A DNA stretch of 39,172 bases from Alphaproteobacteria bacterium 65-37 (GTDB lineage: Bacteria > Pseudomonadota > Alphaproteobacteria > Reyranellales > Reyranellaceae). The DNA is taken from NCBI GenBank assembly GCA_001897995.1, contig MKRV01000037.1:1-39172 (forward strand). Reading direction: 5' to 3'. This document shows positions 24,713 to 32,922 of the stretch, piece after piece. Below the pieces are notes generated by a model that was not told the DNA's origin, did no database searches, and worked only from the letters and a program-made list of their open reading frames with translations. Position 1 is the first letter of the stretch. Each line of letters begins with the position of its first letter. Made by a program: the position numbers and the translations under genes.

Positions 24713-25303
24713 CTATGCGCGCGGGAACTGGTCGGTGCGTTTCAGGAGCTGCAACGAATGCGTGGGAAAGCGCTGTGTTACGCGGCGCGCGCTGCGCAGG
24801 GTGTTGCGGGTCACGACATTGAAGAAGTCGGGCGCATCGTCGACAGGGGACGCCGCAAGACCGTCGACCCCGGCCGCCCAGTAGCCGATGGTGAAGAACA
24901 CGCCTTTTAGCTCGACCACCTCGTAACGCCGCAGCGGTAGGTCGGCGAAGTAGGGGCTGCCTTCCGCGAAGGGCAAGGGGATCTCGATCTGGCCTTGCAG
25001 AATTTCGCCCGGCGCCAGTCGGCGTGCCAACGGCACGATAGGCCGCGCCACCCGCCGGTCGGTCGGCAGTGGCGCCATGAATTTGCCGACGGTCGCATCT
25101 TCGCCAGGGCCGGCCAACACGACGACCGATTGCGGATCTGGCGTCGATGTGCCCGATTCGCCGTCGACGCTCGCAACGGCGTCCATCACATAAGTCTCGA
25201 CGGTTCCCAGATTCTCGACCTTGTAGGAAAAGACCAGCAGGTTACCTTCCTTGCCAGGCTGGCAGGCAAGCTTCAAATCGGCGACACCAGCGGCTGTATT
25301 CAT
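24713..25303 (-). CDS. Unknown protein, last gene of the VgrG cassette
   Basis: A 196-residue protein with no family I recognise. It has no signal peptide or membrane segment. Residues 8-45 (LVFSYKVENLGTVETYVMDAVASVDG) and the alternating hydrophobic pattern to about 130 suggest an immunoglobulin-like beta-sandwich, followed by a basic helical tail. Its ATG overlaps the stop of the M91-like gene by four bases (25300-25303), so it is translationally coupled and probably functionally linked. A chaperone, adaptor or immunity role is possible; none is shown. Confidence 0.7.
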   Translation of the reverse strand: MNTAAGVADLKLACQPGKEGNLLVFSYKVENLGTVETYVMDAVASVDGESGTSTPDPQSVVVLAGPGEDATVGKFMAPLPTDRRVARPIVPLARRLAPGEILQGQIEIPLPFAEGSPYFADLPLRRYEVVELKGVFFTIGYWAAGVDGLAASPVDDAPDFFNVVTRNTLRSARRVTQRFPTHSLQLLKRTDQFPRA

Positions 25304-25728
25304 GGTTCGATGCTCGTACGTTCGGCTCGTTTGGCGTTGCGCTCGCGCAGGTAGGCCTCGATCTCGGGTGGCGTGTCGCCGTCGAAGGGATCCGGTAGTG
25401 GTGTGCCGGTCGCCAGGGCGACCGCATCGAGAAGCCGGCCGAACAGCACGACGTCGCTCGGCTGATCGGCGGAGGGCGGCCAGTCGGCCGGGTCGTAGAG
25501 GATCGCCGTGTCGCCGCGGCGCTGCTCGGGGTTCATGAGTTGGGTCCAGGCATTGGGTGGCCTGGTCGGCGGCTGCGGCTTGTCGATGGTAACGCTCGAT
25601 CCCGCCTCGAGCAGGCGGCGGAACAGCGCCCGGCCTGCCGCGGTTGCCCTGAGGCGGCCAATATCGGCCATCACGGCATCGGCGAACCTTGGATCGGCAG
25701 GATTGAGCCGGAGCTGCGGCGTGCTCAT
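25300..25728 (-). CDS. Peptidase M91-like protein lacking the zinc motif (VgrG-linked)
   Basis: A 142-residue protein. From memory of the M91 (NleD-like) effector family, the order T-x-x-G-R-x-L-x-x-L-L (29-40, TAAGRALFRRLL), a GSSVTI-like strand, then ILYDPADWP and PSDVVLF (76-96) is characteristic. The expected HExxH directly after VVLF is here G97-R-L-L-D101, so all three key residues are gone, while the trailing PEIEAYLRER resembles the downstream Glu-rich helix. It is probably catalytically dead, or performs another role. The frame upstream of ATG 25728 belongs to antisense VgrG sequence and is not used. It overlaps VgrG and the next gene by four bases each. Confidence 0.65.
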   Translation of the reverse strand: MSTPQLRLNPADPRFADAVMADIGRLRATAAGRALFRRLLEAGSSVTIDKPQPPTRPPNAWTQLMNPEQRRGDTAILYDPADWPPSADQPSDVVLFGRLLDAVALATGTPLPDPFDGDTPPEIEAYLRERNAKRAERTSIEP

Positions 25729-28463
25729 TGATTGTTGCCGCTTGGAGTGCAAAGCAACGACAGGGGCATGCAGATCATCTGAGAAGAATCCTGTGTGCAT
25801 GGCGGAGCGTGCTGCGCCGGCACGGTGCGCTCGTGGCGCTGGCCACCGCCGCCGCGCTTGCCGCGGCAGCCACCCTCCATTTCCCTGCGCATGAAGGCCG
25901 GCTCGCCTGGATCGGCCTTCACGGCATCGGCGACGTCCTTCATGGTCGCGTCCGACGCCGTGCCGGCGGGGCCACCGGACTGGAGGTAGATCATCGGGCC
26001 GTCGACATAGACGCCGCAAGGGTTCAGCACCACGGTGCTACCGCCTACCTTGAGCGTCAGCTTCTGCGAAGCTTCGAGCACGATATTGCTGGCATTCAAG
26101 CTGTAATCGCCGCCGACGACCGTGGTCCATTTGCCCTTGAGGTCGAGCTGCGTGTCGCCCTTCACGGTGAGTTCGTTGTCGCCGTCGACCGCTTCGTAGC
26201 GGTTGGTGCCGATATGGGTGTCGACTTCGCCCCCCACTGTCGTGAAGGACGAACCGCCCATTTTCTTTCCGTTGGCGTCCTTGCCGGAGACGACGCGCAC
26301 ATGGCGGTCGCCTTCGGTCGTGTCGTAGTGCGAGCATTTGGCGGTGACGTCGAGGCGCCCCTGCGAACGCAGGAGCAGCTGCTCGTCGTTGTAGTGGTCG
26401 TCGAAGCGCAGCAGATGATAGCGGACATCGCCCTTGTCAGGCTTGGGCACGCTGCGTGTCTCGATGCCACTCAAGGTCAGGTTTTCCTTGCCGACGGCAT
26501 TGAAGACCGACTTCACGTCGACCGGCTGGCTGGCCATGGATTGATCGAGGAAGGGCAGGTTCGAGTGCCCCTTGTCGGCGTGATAGACGCGGCCCGAGAT
26601 GATAGGCCGTTGCGGGTCGCCGTCGACATATTCGACCAGCACCTGATCGCCGATGCGCGGCAGGAACTGAGTGCCGAAACGCGAGCCGGCCCATGCCTGC
26701 GAGACCGGCACCCAGGCGCACCGCCAGTCGTCCTCGAACGGCCCGGCCCGATTGGGTCGGCGCGAGATCTCGCGATGCCACGGGAAGCGAACGCGCACGC
26801 GGCCGAGCTGGAAGTCGGCGAAGATCTCGCCTTCCTTGCGACCCTGCGGCCCGATCACGGTAGCGAGATGGGGCCCATTGGCGACCGGCCGCGGCGCAAC
26901 AACCGGTGGCCGCTGGAAGAAGAACGCTCCCCAGGGGACCGCGCCGATCTGGATGGAGAAGCCGCCTTTGCCCGCCTTGAGGAAGTCCGCGAGTGTCGTG
27001 CCGATGCTGCTGAGCAGCAGAGCTGCCCCCGCTGGGCCGAGCGCGCCCTTGAGGGCCGGCAGCAGCAGCATGTCGACGGCCTTGTTGCCCATCGCATTCC
27101 CGGGATACAGCCACTCGGACTGCGCGATCCCTTGCTGGCTCTGCACATACTTGGACCATGCATCGCTCACCATGGCGCCAGACGTGTCGAGTGCTTTGCC
27201 GGGGCTGTCGCCCTTGAGGAAACCCAGCCCCAAGGAGTTCAGCACGTCGAGACCGAGGCCCAGCAGGAAGTCGCCGATGCTCTGGCTGAGATGGCTGTTC
27301 TCGAAGGCATGGATCCTGAGCACCGTCACCTGAAAAACGTTCTGGCTCATCCGTCCGAGTTTCTCGCTCTGGTCGAGCTGGAACGTGCGGCCGGCAACGA
27401 AGTGAGGATTTTTGACTGTGCCGCTGATCTCGATGACCGGGTGCTGTTCTTCCTGCACTGCCTCCTCGGCGTACTGGGAGATGGGGCCCATTTCCTTGCC
27501 TTCGGGCGCCCTGTCCACCGGCACAGGGAATTCCTCCCACGAGAGCCTCGCTTCCTCGGGCGAGTTGCCGTGCATGAGATCATATTGCGGACCGATTTTC
27601 TCATCGGCGTGGACTGGCTTGGTCGGTGTCAGCGGATCGAAGTTGCCGGCTGATATCTCGTGCCGCGATGCACGAAAGGTGCGGGTGAAGTTCGCGATGG
27701 TGTTTGCTTCACCAGTGCCGCTTTGGGCGTCGCCGGCGGCTATCTTGAATTTCGCCGTGGTGCAGGACTTCGCAGCCGTATCACGGGGTCCGGCCAAGAC
27801 CAGGGTGTCATTCTGGGCGATCTCGCTGCCGGGATTTCCTTGAGCATGGCTGTGCTTGCCGCGATCGAAGAAATACGAGATGCCGTGCTCGGCCATCAGG
27901 CGGCAGGCAAAACCGAAGCTGCTTTCGCGAAACTGCACGACATAAGGCAGCTTGGGGAAGTCAGCAGCTCGCAACCGCGACATGTCGAAGAACACGTCGT
28001 TGGATTTCTCGCGGATATCACCCAGGGTTTCAGAGAGAATCTCGAAGGCGCTCATCTTCTCGAAGACGCGGAAGGTGACGTCGCCGCCCCACAGCATCAC
28101 CGCAGGGATGAGGCGTGCCTTGTAGAGCTGGAACTGGGCCTTGATCGGCAACCCGACCTTTTCGAACTGGGAGAAGGTGCCCTTGCGATGGAGGTAGGTC
28201 GGCCTGCCTTGGGCGAGCTGATTCGAGGTGAGCAGGCCGACACGCGCAGAGGTGCCGAGCATGTCCAGCGCCGTCGGCTCGTGGTGGTCCTGGATCCATT
28301 TCAGCGGGCACAACATGACGAGATCGTAAGTGAAGGGCATGGAAACGCCCTCCTGCCCGTCGAAGCTGGTCGGCAGAAACGGGTCGGGGTCGTCCTTGTC
28401 GCGTTCGCCGCCGAAGTTGGTGGCGGCACCCAGAACGGTATCGATCGTCAGAAGTGGCGGCAT
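25725..28463 (-). CDS. vgrG: Type VI secretion spike protein VgrG with an internal hydrophobic insertion
   Basis: A 912-residue VgrG. Residues about 40-390 are the gp27-like base (VQFRESSFGFACRLMAEHGISYFF). PHLATVIGPQG through GRVRVRFPW (531-562), AWVPVSQAWAG and LPRIGDQVLVEYVDGDPQRP (601-620) are the gp5-like OB fold. Residues about 690-870 form the repeat-rich needle. Between base and OB fold, about 395-500 is an extra segment rich in Gly, Ala and Leu, not usual in VgrG. The C-terminal 50 residues are Gly/Cys-rich. AAAAGGAGG precedes the ATG. No sheath, Hcp or baseplate genes are in the window, so this is an orphan spike cassette that would rely on a type VI apparatus encoded elsewhere. Confidence 0.92.
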   Translation of the reverse strand: MPPLLTIDTVLGAATNFGGERDKDDPDPFLPTSFDGQEGVSMPFTYDLVMLCPLKWIQDHHEPTALDMLGTSARVGLLTSNQLAQGRPTYLHRKGTFSQFEKVGLPIKAQFQLYKARLIPAVMLWGGDVTFRVFEKMSAFEILSETLGDIREKSNDVFFDMSRLRAADFPKLPYVVQFRESSFGFACRLMAEHGISYFFDRGKHSHAQGNPGSEIAQNDTLVLAGPRDTAAKSCTTAKFKIAAGDAQSGTGEANTIANFTRTFRASRHEISAGNFDPLTPTKPVHADEKIGPQYDLMHGNSPEEARLSWEEFPVPVDRAPEGKEMGPISQYAEEAVQEEQHPVIEISGTVKNPHFVAGRTFQLDQSEKLGRMSQNVFQVTVLRIHAFENSHLSQSIGDFLLGLGLDVLNSLGLGFLKGDSPGKALDTSGAMVSDAWSKYVQSQQGIAQSEWLYPGNAMGNKAVDMLLLPALKGALGPAGAALLLSSIGTTLADFLKAGKGGFSIQIGAVPWGAFFFQRPPVVAPRPVANGPHLATVIGPQGRKEGEIFADFQLGRVRVRFPWHREISRRPNRAGPFEDDWRCAWVPVSQAWAGSRFGTQFLPRIGDQVLVEYVDGDPQRPIISGRVYHADKGHSNLPFLDQSMASQPVDVKSVFNAVGKENLTLSGIETRSVPKPDKGDVRYHLLRFDDHYNDEQLLLRSQGRLDVTAKCSHYDTTEGDRHVRVVSGKDANGKKMGGSSFTTVGGEVDTHIGTNRYEAVDGDNELTVKGDTQLDLKGKWTTVVGGDYSLNASNIVLEASQKLTLKVGGSTVVLNPCGVYVDGPMIYLQSGGPAGTASDATMKDVADAVKADPGEPAFMRREMEGGCRGKRGGGGQRHERTVPAQHAPPCTQDSSQMICMPLSLLCTPSGNNQ

Positions 28464-28584
28464 CGTTGGCCTCCTTTTCGACAGGGGCGGAGACGGCTAC
28501 AGCTTGGCCATGCGAGGGGCGCGCTGTTGCGGACCAACCTGGTCAGCCCGGTGCGGAGCCTGCGTCGACGGCGCCGTAGCTTCG
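28464..28584. other. VgrG leader region
   Basis: About 120 bases between the broken DUF4280 gene and VgrG. It contains the VgrG ribosome site (AAAAGGAGG). No other gene or clear promoter was seen; transcription may begin upstream of the DUF4280 remnant. Confidence 0.4.
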
Positions 28585-28787
28585 TCACGGAATGTTCTCG
28601 GCCTGCCGCCCCGGGTTCGTGATCGTGGTCATGCCGCCCCATTGGCAGACACATATCGATGTGTCGTTGAGCGCCGGCTGCTGGGCGATGGCGACGGCGT
28701 CCGGTCGATCGGCAGCGCCGTCAAGCTAGACGGCGCCATGCCGAACGAGCAGGTGAGCTGCGTTCCGGTTACCACTTGCAAGGGCAT
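28585..28787 (-). pseudogene. Broken DUF4280 (PAAR-like spike tip) gene
   Basis: Too short for a normal ORF search. ATG 28787, preceded by AAAGGGA, opens a frame reading MPLQVVTGTQLTCSFGMAPS then SLTALPIDRT, the DUF4280 N terminus, but it runs into a stop at 28629. A second frame (stop 28585) holds the family's C terminus: QPALNDTSICVCQWGG then MTTITNPGRQAENIP. The two parts are out of frame by two bases, and the roughly 50-residue centre normal for the family is absent, so this is an internal deletion with frameshift, not one indel. DUF4280 proteins cap VgrG spikes; this one lies directly upstream of VgrG. Family recognition is from remembered motifs. Confidence 0.7.
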
Positions 28788-28887
28788 TGCGATCCCTTTC
28801 CGTGTGCCAATTCGGCGAAGAAACTATCACGGTGGTTGAGGGAGCGGAACGGGATCAATCCGCGGACGACGGTTTGGCGGAGGAGGT

Positions 28888-30246
28888 TTAGTCGGTCTGG
28901 AGTTGCAGCAATTCGGCAATCCACTGCGCCGAGGTCTGCCAGGTGGGCAGCGCTGTCGCTGCAAGCCCTGAAGCGATGCGCGCACGCGCCTCGGTGACTG
29001 CGGCGTCGTCCTGCGCAAAGCGCAGGATTTCAGCGGCCAATGCCGCCGTATTGCCGCTCTCGACGTAGGTAGCGAGATCTCGGCCGGCCTCCGGGATGCC
29101 GCCCACCCGTGTGGCAATGCAGGGCGTCCCATGGGCCAGGCTCTCCTGGACGGCGAGCCCCCAGCCTTCGTCGAAGCTCGGCACCACGGTCGCGCGCGCA
29201 TTCCTGTAGAGCGCCGCGAGATCGGCATCGGTGGCATCCCTGATCCACTTTATTCTGCCGGCGAGCCAGGGATCGTTTTTGAGGCGATGGTGTATGGTCT
29301 CCGAGCGCCAGCCGTCGCGGCCGACCAGGAGGCATGGCAGGGCGTCCATGGCCGGCTCGGTGCGCAGCTGGGCCAGGGCATCGAATAGCCCATCGAGGTT
29401 CTTGCGTGGCTCGACGGTACCGACATGTAGCAGGAAGCCCTGCCGGCGTAGTTCATGCCTCGCCAGGGCTGCATCATCATTGCCCCGCGCGGCGAGTGAC
29501 CGATCGGGCCAACCCATCGGCATGGTATTGACGGGCTGTGGCGGCAGGCCTTTGCGGTCGAGGTAGCCCTTCAGCTGGCCGCCGACGTAGTTGGAGGTTA
29601 CCAGCCACTGATCTATCGCCGGCGCCATGCGATCGAGCTGATCCACCAGCAGCTTGCCGTAATGGGGATGGGCCCATTGTGGGTTGGCGGCAGCGATGAG
29701 GTCGTGGATGAGGTGGATGAACCGGGCGTCGCTGCGGCGTTTCAGGGCGATCAGCGCATCGACGTGCCCTTGGTGACACCAGAAGTCGCCGAGACCTACG
29801 AGATGGCTATAGCGCGTGTCCGAGTCGAGGGTTTTCAGGGGCGGCGCCGGGGCAGCCCAGCTGCCGTTGCAGTAGCTCTCGAAGAAGCGCTCCGTGAAGG
29901 TAACGCCCAGTCCGATATAGGGCAGATGAATGGGGCGCATCTCGCGCCGCAGGCGCGTGGGTTCCGCCAGCCGCATGCTGGCGCCGAACAGGCCGCGCAA
30001 GCGGCTCACAGAGGCGCGCTGCCGTACCGGATCGACCAGGCCGGCGATGATCTCTCGTTCGATGAGGTAGAACCGGTCCGAACCCAATGCGCGGGCGATG
30101 AAGGTTACAGCCGAATTGTCTTGCAGCGCCGGCTGGCTGAGGATTTGTTCGGTGACTCGCTGGATGCCCGAGGGATTGGGCAGGAAAGCATACCACTGCA
30201 CGAGTCCCGAGAGGTCGAACAGGACGCGCGGTGAAGCGGGGGGCAT
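28888..30246 (-). CDS. GT4-family glycosyltransferase
   Basis: A 452-residue GT-B enzyme: PNPSGIQRVTEQ (23-34) in the acceptor half, FLLHVGTVEPRKNLDGLFDA (271-290), and the donor-site E-x7-E in SFDEGWGLAVQESLAHGTP (E360, E368). The combination resembles WbaZ/mannosyl B-type transferases that use GDP-mannose or similar donors. No signal peptide. It begins five bases after the stop of the membrane GT2 gene, so the two form an operon that probably builds and elongates a surface glycan. The exact sugar is unknown. Confidence 0.87.
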   Translation of the reverse strand: MPPASPRVLFDLSGLVQWYAFLPNPSGIQRVTEQILSQPALQDNSAVTFIARALGSDRFYLIEREIIAGLVDPVRQRASVSRLRGLFGASMRLAEPTRLRREMRPIHLPYIGLGVTFTERFFESYCNGSWAAPAPPLKTLDSDTRYSHLVGLGDFWCHQGHVDALIALKRRSDARFIHLIHDLIAAANPQWAHPHYGKLLVDQLDRMAPAIDQWLVTSNYVGGQLKGYLDRKGLPPQPVNTMPMGWPDRSLAARGNDDAALARHELRRQGFLLHVGTVEPRKNLDGLFDALAQLRTEPAMDALPCLLVGRDGWRSETIHHRLKNDPWLAGRIKWIRDATDADLAALYRNARATVVPSFDEGWGLAVQESLAHGTPCIATRVGGIPEAGRDLATYVESGNTAALAAEILRFAQDDAAVTEARARIASGLAATALPTWQTSAQWIAELLQLQTD

Positions 30247-30251
30247 GGCGC

Positions 30252-31499
30252 CTATTGCCCCTGCTTGGGCGTGCGCACAAAGGGAACCGCTCGCGCAAGG
30301 TGACCCGTGAGCAACGACCTGCCGGCCGAGGGAAGAAGGGCGAACTGCAGGATCCAGTGGGCGGCGACATCACAGATAAAGGCGAAGTCCAAGCGCCGGC
30401 CCAGGAGCCGCGCCGCCAGGGCCGCGCCGATTGTCCGCAAGCCGACCAGCAGCGCGACCGTCGCCAGCCAGCCCAGCCCTATGACGACCGCCCAGGCCGG
30501 CGCGACCAGGACGCAGGTGGCGGCAAGGGCCAGGATCGCGACCAGCACCGCGGTTGCCGTCGAGTTGAACAGCGTCAGGAAGACGAAGGCGGTGGCCTGA
30601 AGCCATCCCATGTCGCGTATCAGATGCCACGGCAGCTTACGGAAGACCTGGGCGGTGCCCGTCGTCCATCGCTGGCGTTGCTGAACGAGGACGTCGAAGC
30701 TCTCAGGGAGTTCGCCGGGCGCAGAAACGTCGAGCAACAGACGGGAGCGCCAGCCCAGCGCAAAGGCACGGAAGCTCAGATCCTGATCCTCGGCGACGGT
30801 GTCGCCGCGCCAGCCTCCTGCCTGGTCGATGGCCTCGCGCCGCCACACGCCGCAGGTGCCGTTGAACGTCATGGGCATGTCGGCCCAGTTGCGCGCCGCC
30901 TGGTCGAAGCCGAACTGGGTGTCGAACTCGAGCGCCTGCGCCCGCGTCAGCCTATTCCGGTCGCGGTTGCGATAGCCCAGCCGGGCCTGCACGAAGGCAA
31001 GCTGCGGGTCGGCCAGAAGAGCGGGTACGGTCTGGCGCAGGAAAGAGGGCAGGGGCCGATAGTCGGCATCGAAGATCGCGAAGTAGCGCGCGGCGCTGCG
31101 TTCCTGACCGGCGGCCAGGGCGCCGGCCTTGAAGCCGTCGCGATCGGGACGGACGACATGATCGATGGCGACCCCTTTGCTGCGCCATTCCGCGGTCTTC
31201 TGCGCCACGATCGTGGTGGTCTCGTCCGTACTGTCGTCCAGCACCATGATCTCCAGCCGGTCGCGCGGCCAGTCGAGGGCGCAGAGGGAATCGATGGCAG
31301 CCGCGACCAGCGCCGGTTCATTGAACACCGGAAGCTGCACGCAAACTAACGGTTCGTCGTTGTGGAGCATGGTTTCACTGCCGCTCCTGGGACGGCTCGC
31401 GCGGATATGGACGGCAATCAGGTAGAGGTCGGCCAGGACGAGCACGCCGACATAGAGGCATAAAGCGAGGCCTGCTCCGGCCAGCAACGCACCTAACAA
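30252..31499 (-). CDS. Membrane GT2 glycosyltransferase, processive cellulose-synthase-like type
   Basis: A 415-residue protein with one N-terminal membrane helix (1-30), a GT-A domain and several C-terminal helices (about 297-405). Catalytic features are LDDSTDE (D88/D89), FDADYRP (D144-x-D146), VAEDQDLS (D238) and QQRQRW (273-278), the D,D,D,QxxRW set of processive beta-glycan synthases such as CslA or BcsA. It should polymerise a beta-linked glycan and help move it across the inner membrane. The start codon is TTG at 31499: an in-frame stop lies four codons upstream and GAGGA sits at good spacing. Substrate is undetermined. Confidence 0.9.
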   Translation of the reverse strand: MLGALLAGAGLALCLYVGVLVLADLYLIAVHIRASRPRSGSETMLHNDEPLVCVQLPVFNEPALVAAAIDSLCALDWPRDRLEIMVLDDSTDETTTIVAQKTAEWRSKGVAIDHVVRPDRDGFKAGALAAGQERSAARYFAIFDADYRPLPSFLRQTVPALLADPQLAFVQARLGYRNRDRNRLTRAQALEFDTQFGFDQAARNWADMPMTFNGTCGVWRREAIDQAGGWRGDTVAEDQDLSFRAFALGWRSRLLLDVSAPGELPESFDVLVQQRQRWTTGTAQVFRKLPWHLIRDMGWLQATAFVFLTLFNSTATAVLVAILALAATCVLVAPAWAVVIGLGWLATVALLVGLRTIGAALAARLLGRRLDFAFICDVAAHWILQFALLPSAGRSLLTGHLARAVPFVRTPKQGQ

Positions 31500-31613
31500 C
31501 CGATCCTCTCAGGGCAACCGGCCCTCTCAGGCGCCGATAGGGTAACTGGCGTTGCAATTCCCAGCAAAGTCACGTCCATTGGCTTCGACCTGTCTATTTT
31601 GAGACGTCGAGGG

Positions 31614-32375
31614 ATGCAAGACCTACAGGCTTGGCTGCCGAAGATCGAGGCGAGCAACGCCGATTTCCGCCGCGGGATCGGGCCGTTCAAGATCGGCCTG
31701 TTTCGGCTCGTCTCCTATCTCGTGGCGGGGCCACGTCTTGCTCTGGCCGCGCTGTCGGGCCGCCTGCAGCCATCGCGACCGGCGCCTTTCCAATGGCCGT
31801 GGCTGCCGCGGTGGCCGGGGCTCGCCGCCAAGCCCGTCCATCTCGATCGCGACCACGCTTGGACCGAACGTGTCCGCGCCGCGGGGCATGAGATCCTGGC
31901 TGAGATGGATGCAGTGCGGGCAGGCTTCGCCCGTGCCCGCTACGATTCGGATGCCAATCCTACCGAATGGAACACCTACTACTTCTTCCTGCAAGGCAAG
32001 CCGATCGCCGAACATCTGGCGGCCTGTCCGAGGACGGCGGCCTTGCTCGACACGCTGCCGCACAACGGATTGCATGTATGCTTCTCGGCAATACAACCGG
32101 GCGGGTCGCTGCATCCTCATACCGGCCCAACCAATGTCAGCCTGACGGCGCATCTCGGTCTCAGGAACTGTGCCGGCGCGAAGTTGTTCGTCGGCGAAAA
32201 GACCGTCGACTATCGCGATGGCGAGGTTCTGGTCTTCGACGACAGCTTCGTTCACTGGGTCGAGAACAGCGGCACCGCCGTGCGCTACACGCTGATGATC
32301 ACCTTCTGGCATCCGAGCCTGACAGGGCTGGAGCGCGCATTCCTCTCGCGCGCACTGAAAGTGGGCGCTGGCTGA
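31614..32375 (+). CDS. Aspartyl/asparaginyl beta-hydroxylase-family dioxygenase
   Basis: A 253-residue Fe(II)/2-oxoglutarate enzyme. SAIQPGGSLHPHTGPTN (158-174) provides the first iron His (H169) and FDDSFVHWVENSG the second (H214). The 2-oxoglutarate-binding Arg is probably R224 (VRYTLMITFWHP). The aspartate usual in other 2OG enzymes is absent, as is normal here. It may hydroxylate protein Asp/Asn or a fatty-acyl chain, as in LpxO, which belongs to this family and modifies lipid A. The start is uncertain: ATG 31614 has GAGGG too close, while TTG 31599 would add five residues. It is divergent from the GT2/GT4 operon, suggesting an envelope-related role. Confidence 0.83.
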   Translation: MQDLQAWLPKIEASNADFRRGIGPFKIGLFRLVSYLVAGPRLALAALSGRLQPSRPAPFQWPWLPRWPGLAAKPVHLDRDHAWTERVRAAGHEILAEMDAVRAGFARARYDSDANPTEWNTYYFFLQGKPIAEHLAACPRTAALLDTLPHNGLHVCFSAIQPGGSLHPHTGPTNVSLTAHLGLRNCAGAKLFVGEKTVDYRDGEVLVFDDSFVHWVENSGTAVRYTLMITFWHPSLTGLERAFLSRALKVGAG

Positions 32376-32922
32376 GAGGCAGGACAGCGTTTTAGTTTCT
32401 TGAGGCGACTTGATGGTTCGTTGCGAAGTGCAATTCATCGCAACGTAGGGTATAGAGTCGGCGAGAGTTTGAAAATCCGATGCGGAAACTCTCAGAAGTA
32501 AGCCGATCAGAATTTCGCAGTCGGTTCGCCTTGACAAGGCAAGTCCCATCTTGGTCACCGCAATGTCACCGATGGGCGATGGACCTTACAGTTTGAGTGC
32601 CCCTAGTTAGGGTGCGAAGCCACACCAGTGAGGCTTCGGCGTAAGCTTCGTGACATTGCAGAAGGATCTCCGGAGAGAGCCGGATGCATGTTTTCGAGGT
32701 CGACGAGCGTAACGGCGCACCGGAGATGCGCCGTCCAAATTGATCGTCAGTAGTACCGACCCTTCAACAACGCATCGGCGGGGGCATGACAATTATCGAC
32801 ACGGCAACGTGCTGGGCGCGCGCGCACCGGCAGAGCAACGCTTTGTGCAAATTCTTGGCCAAGGAGCAGGGCAACCAGCTTCGGAACGGCGCTGAAACCA
32901 CCAAGCTTGCGGGGGAAGTTCT
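32376..32922. promoter_or_regulatory. Long structured upstream region of the beta-helix gene
   Basis: No credible gene in about 550 bases. Visible structures are GAGAGTTT/AAACTCTC (32463-32493, 15-base loop); GCCTTG-A-CAAGGC (32528-32540); GCAATGTCAC (32560-32569) matched by GTGACATTGC (32650-32659); inside that, CCCTA-GT-TAGGG (32601-32612) and the hairpin CGAAGCC/GGCTTCG (32615-32638); and TCTCCGGAGA (32667-32676). It could be a multi-operator promoter or a structured 5' leader/small RNA. The gene itself has GGGGGAAG before its ATG. Confidence 0.4.

Noticed and set aside
28625-28720. Programmed ribosomal frameshift joining the two DUF4280 halves
   Set aside because: No slippery heptamer is visible and the central part of the family is missing, so deletion is the better explanation.
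32607-32792. Small minus-strand ORF in the leader region
   Set aside because: No ribosome site, biased basic composition, and it overlaps the hairpins; no support for translation.
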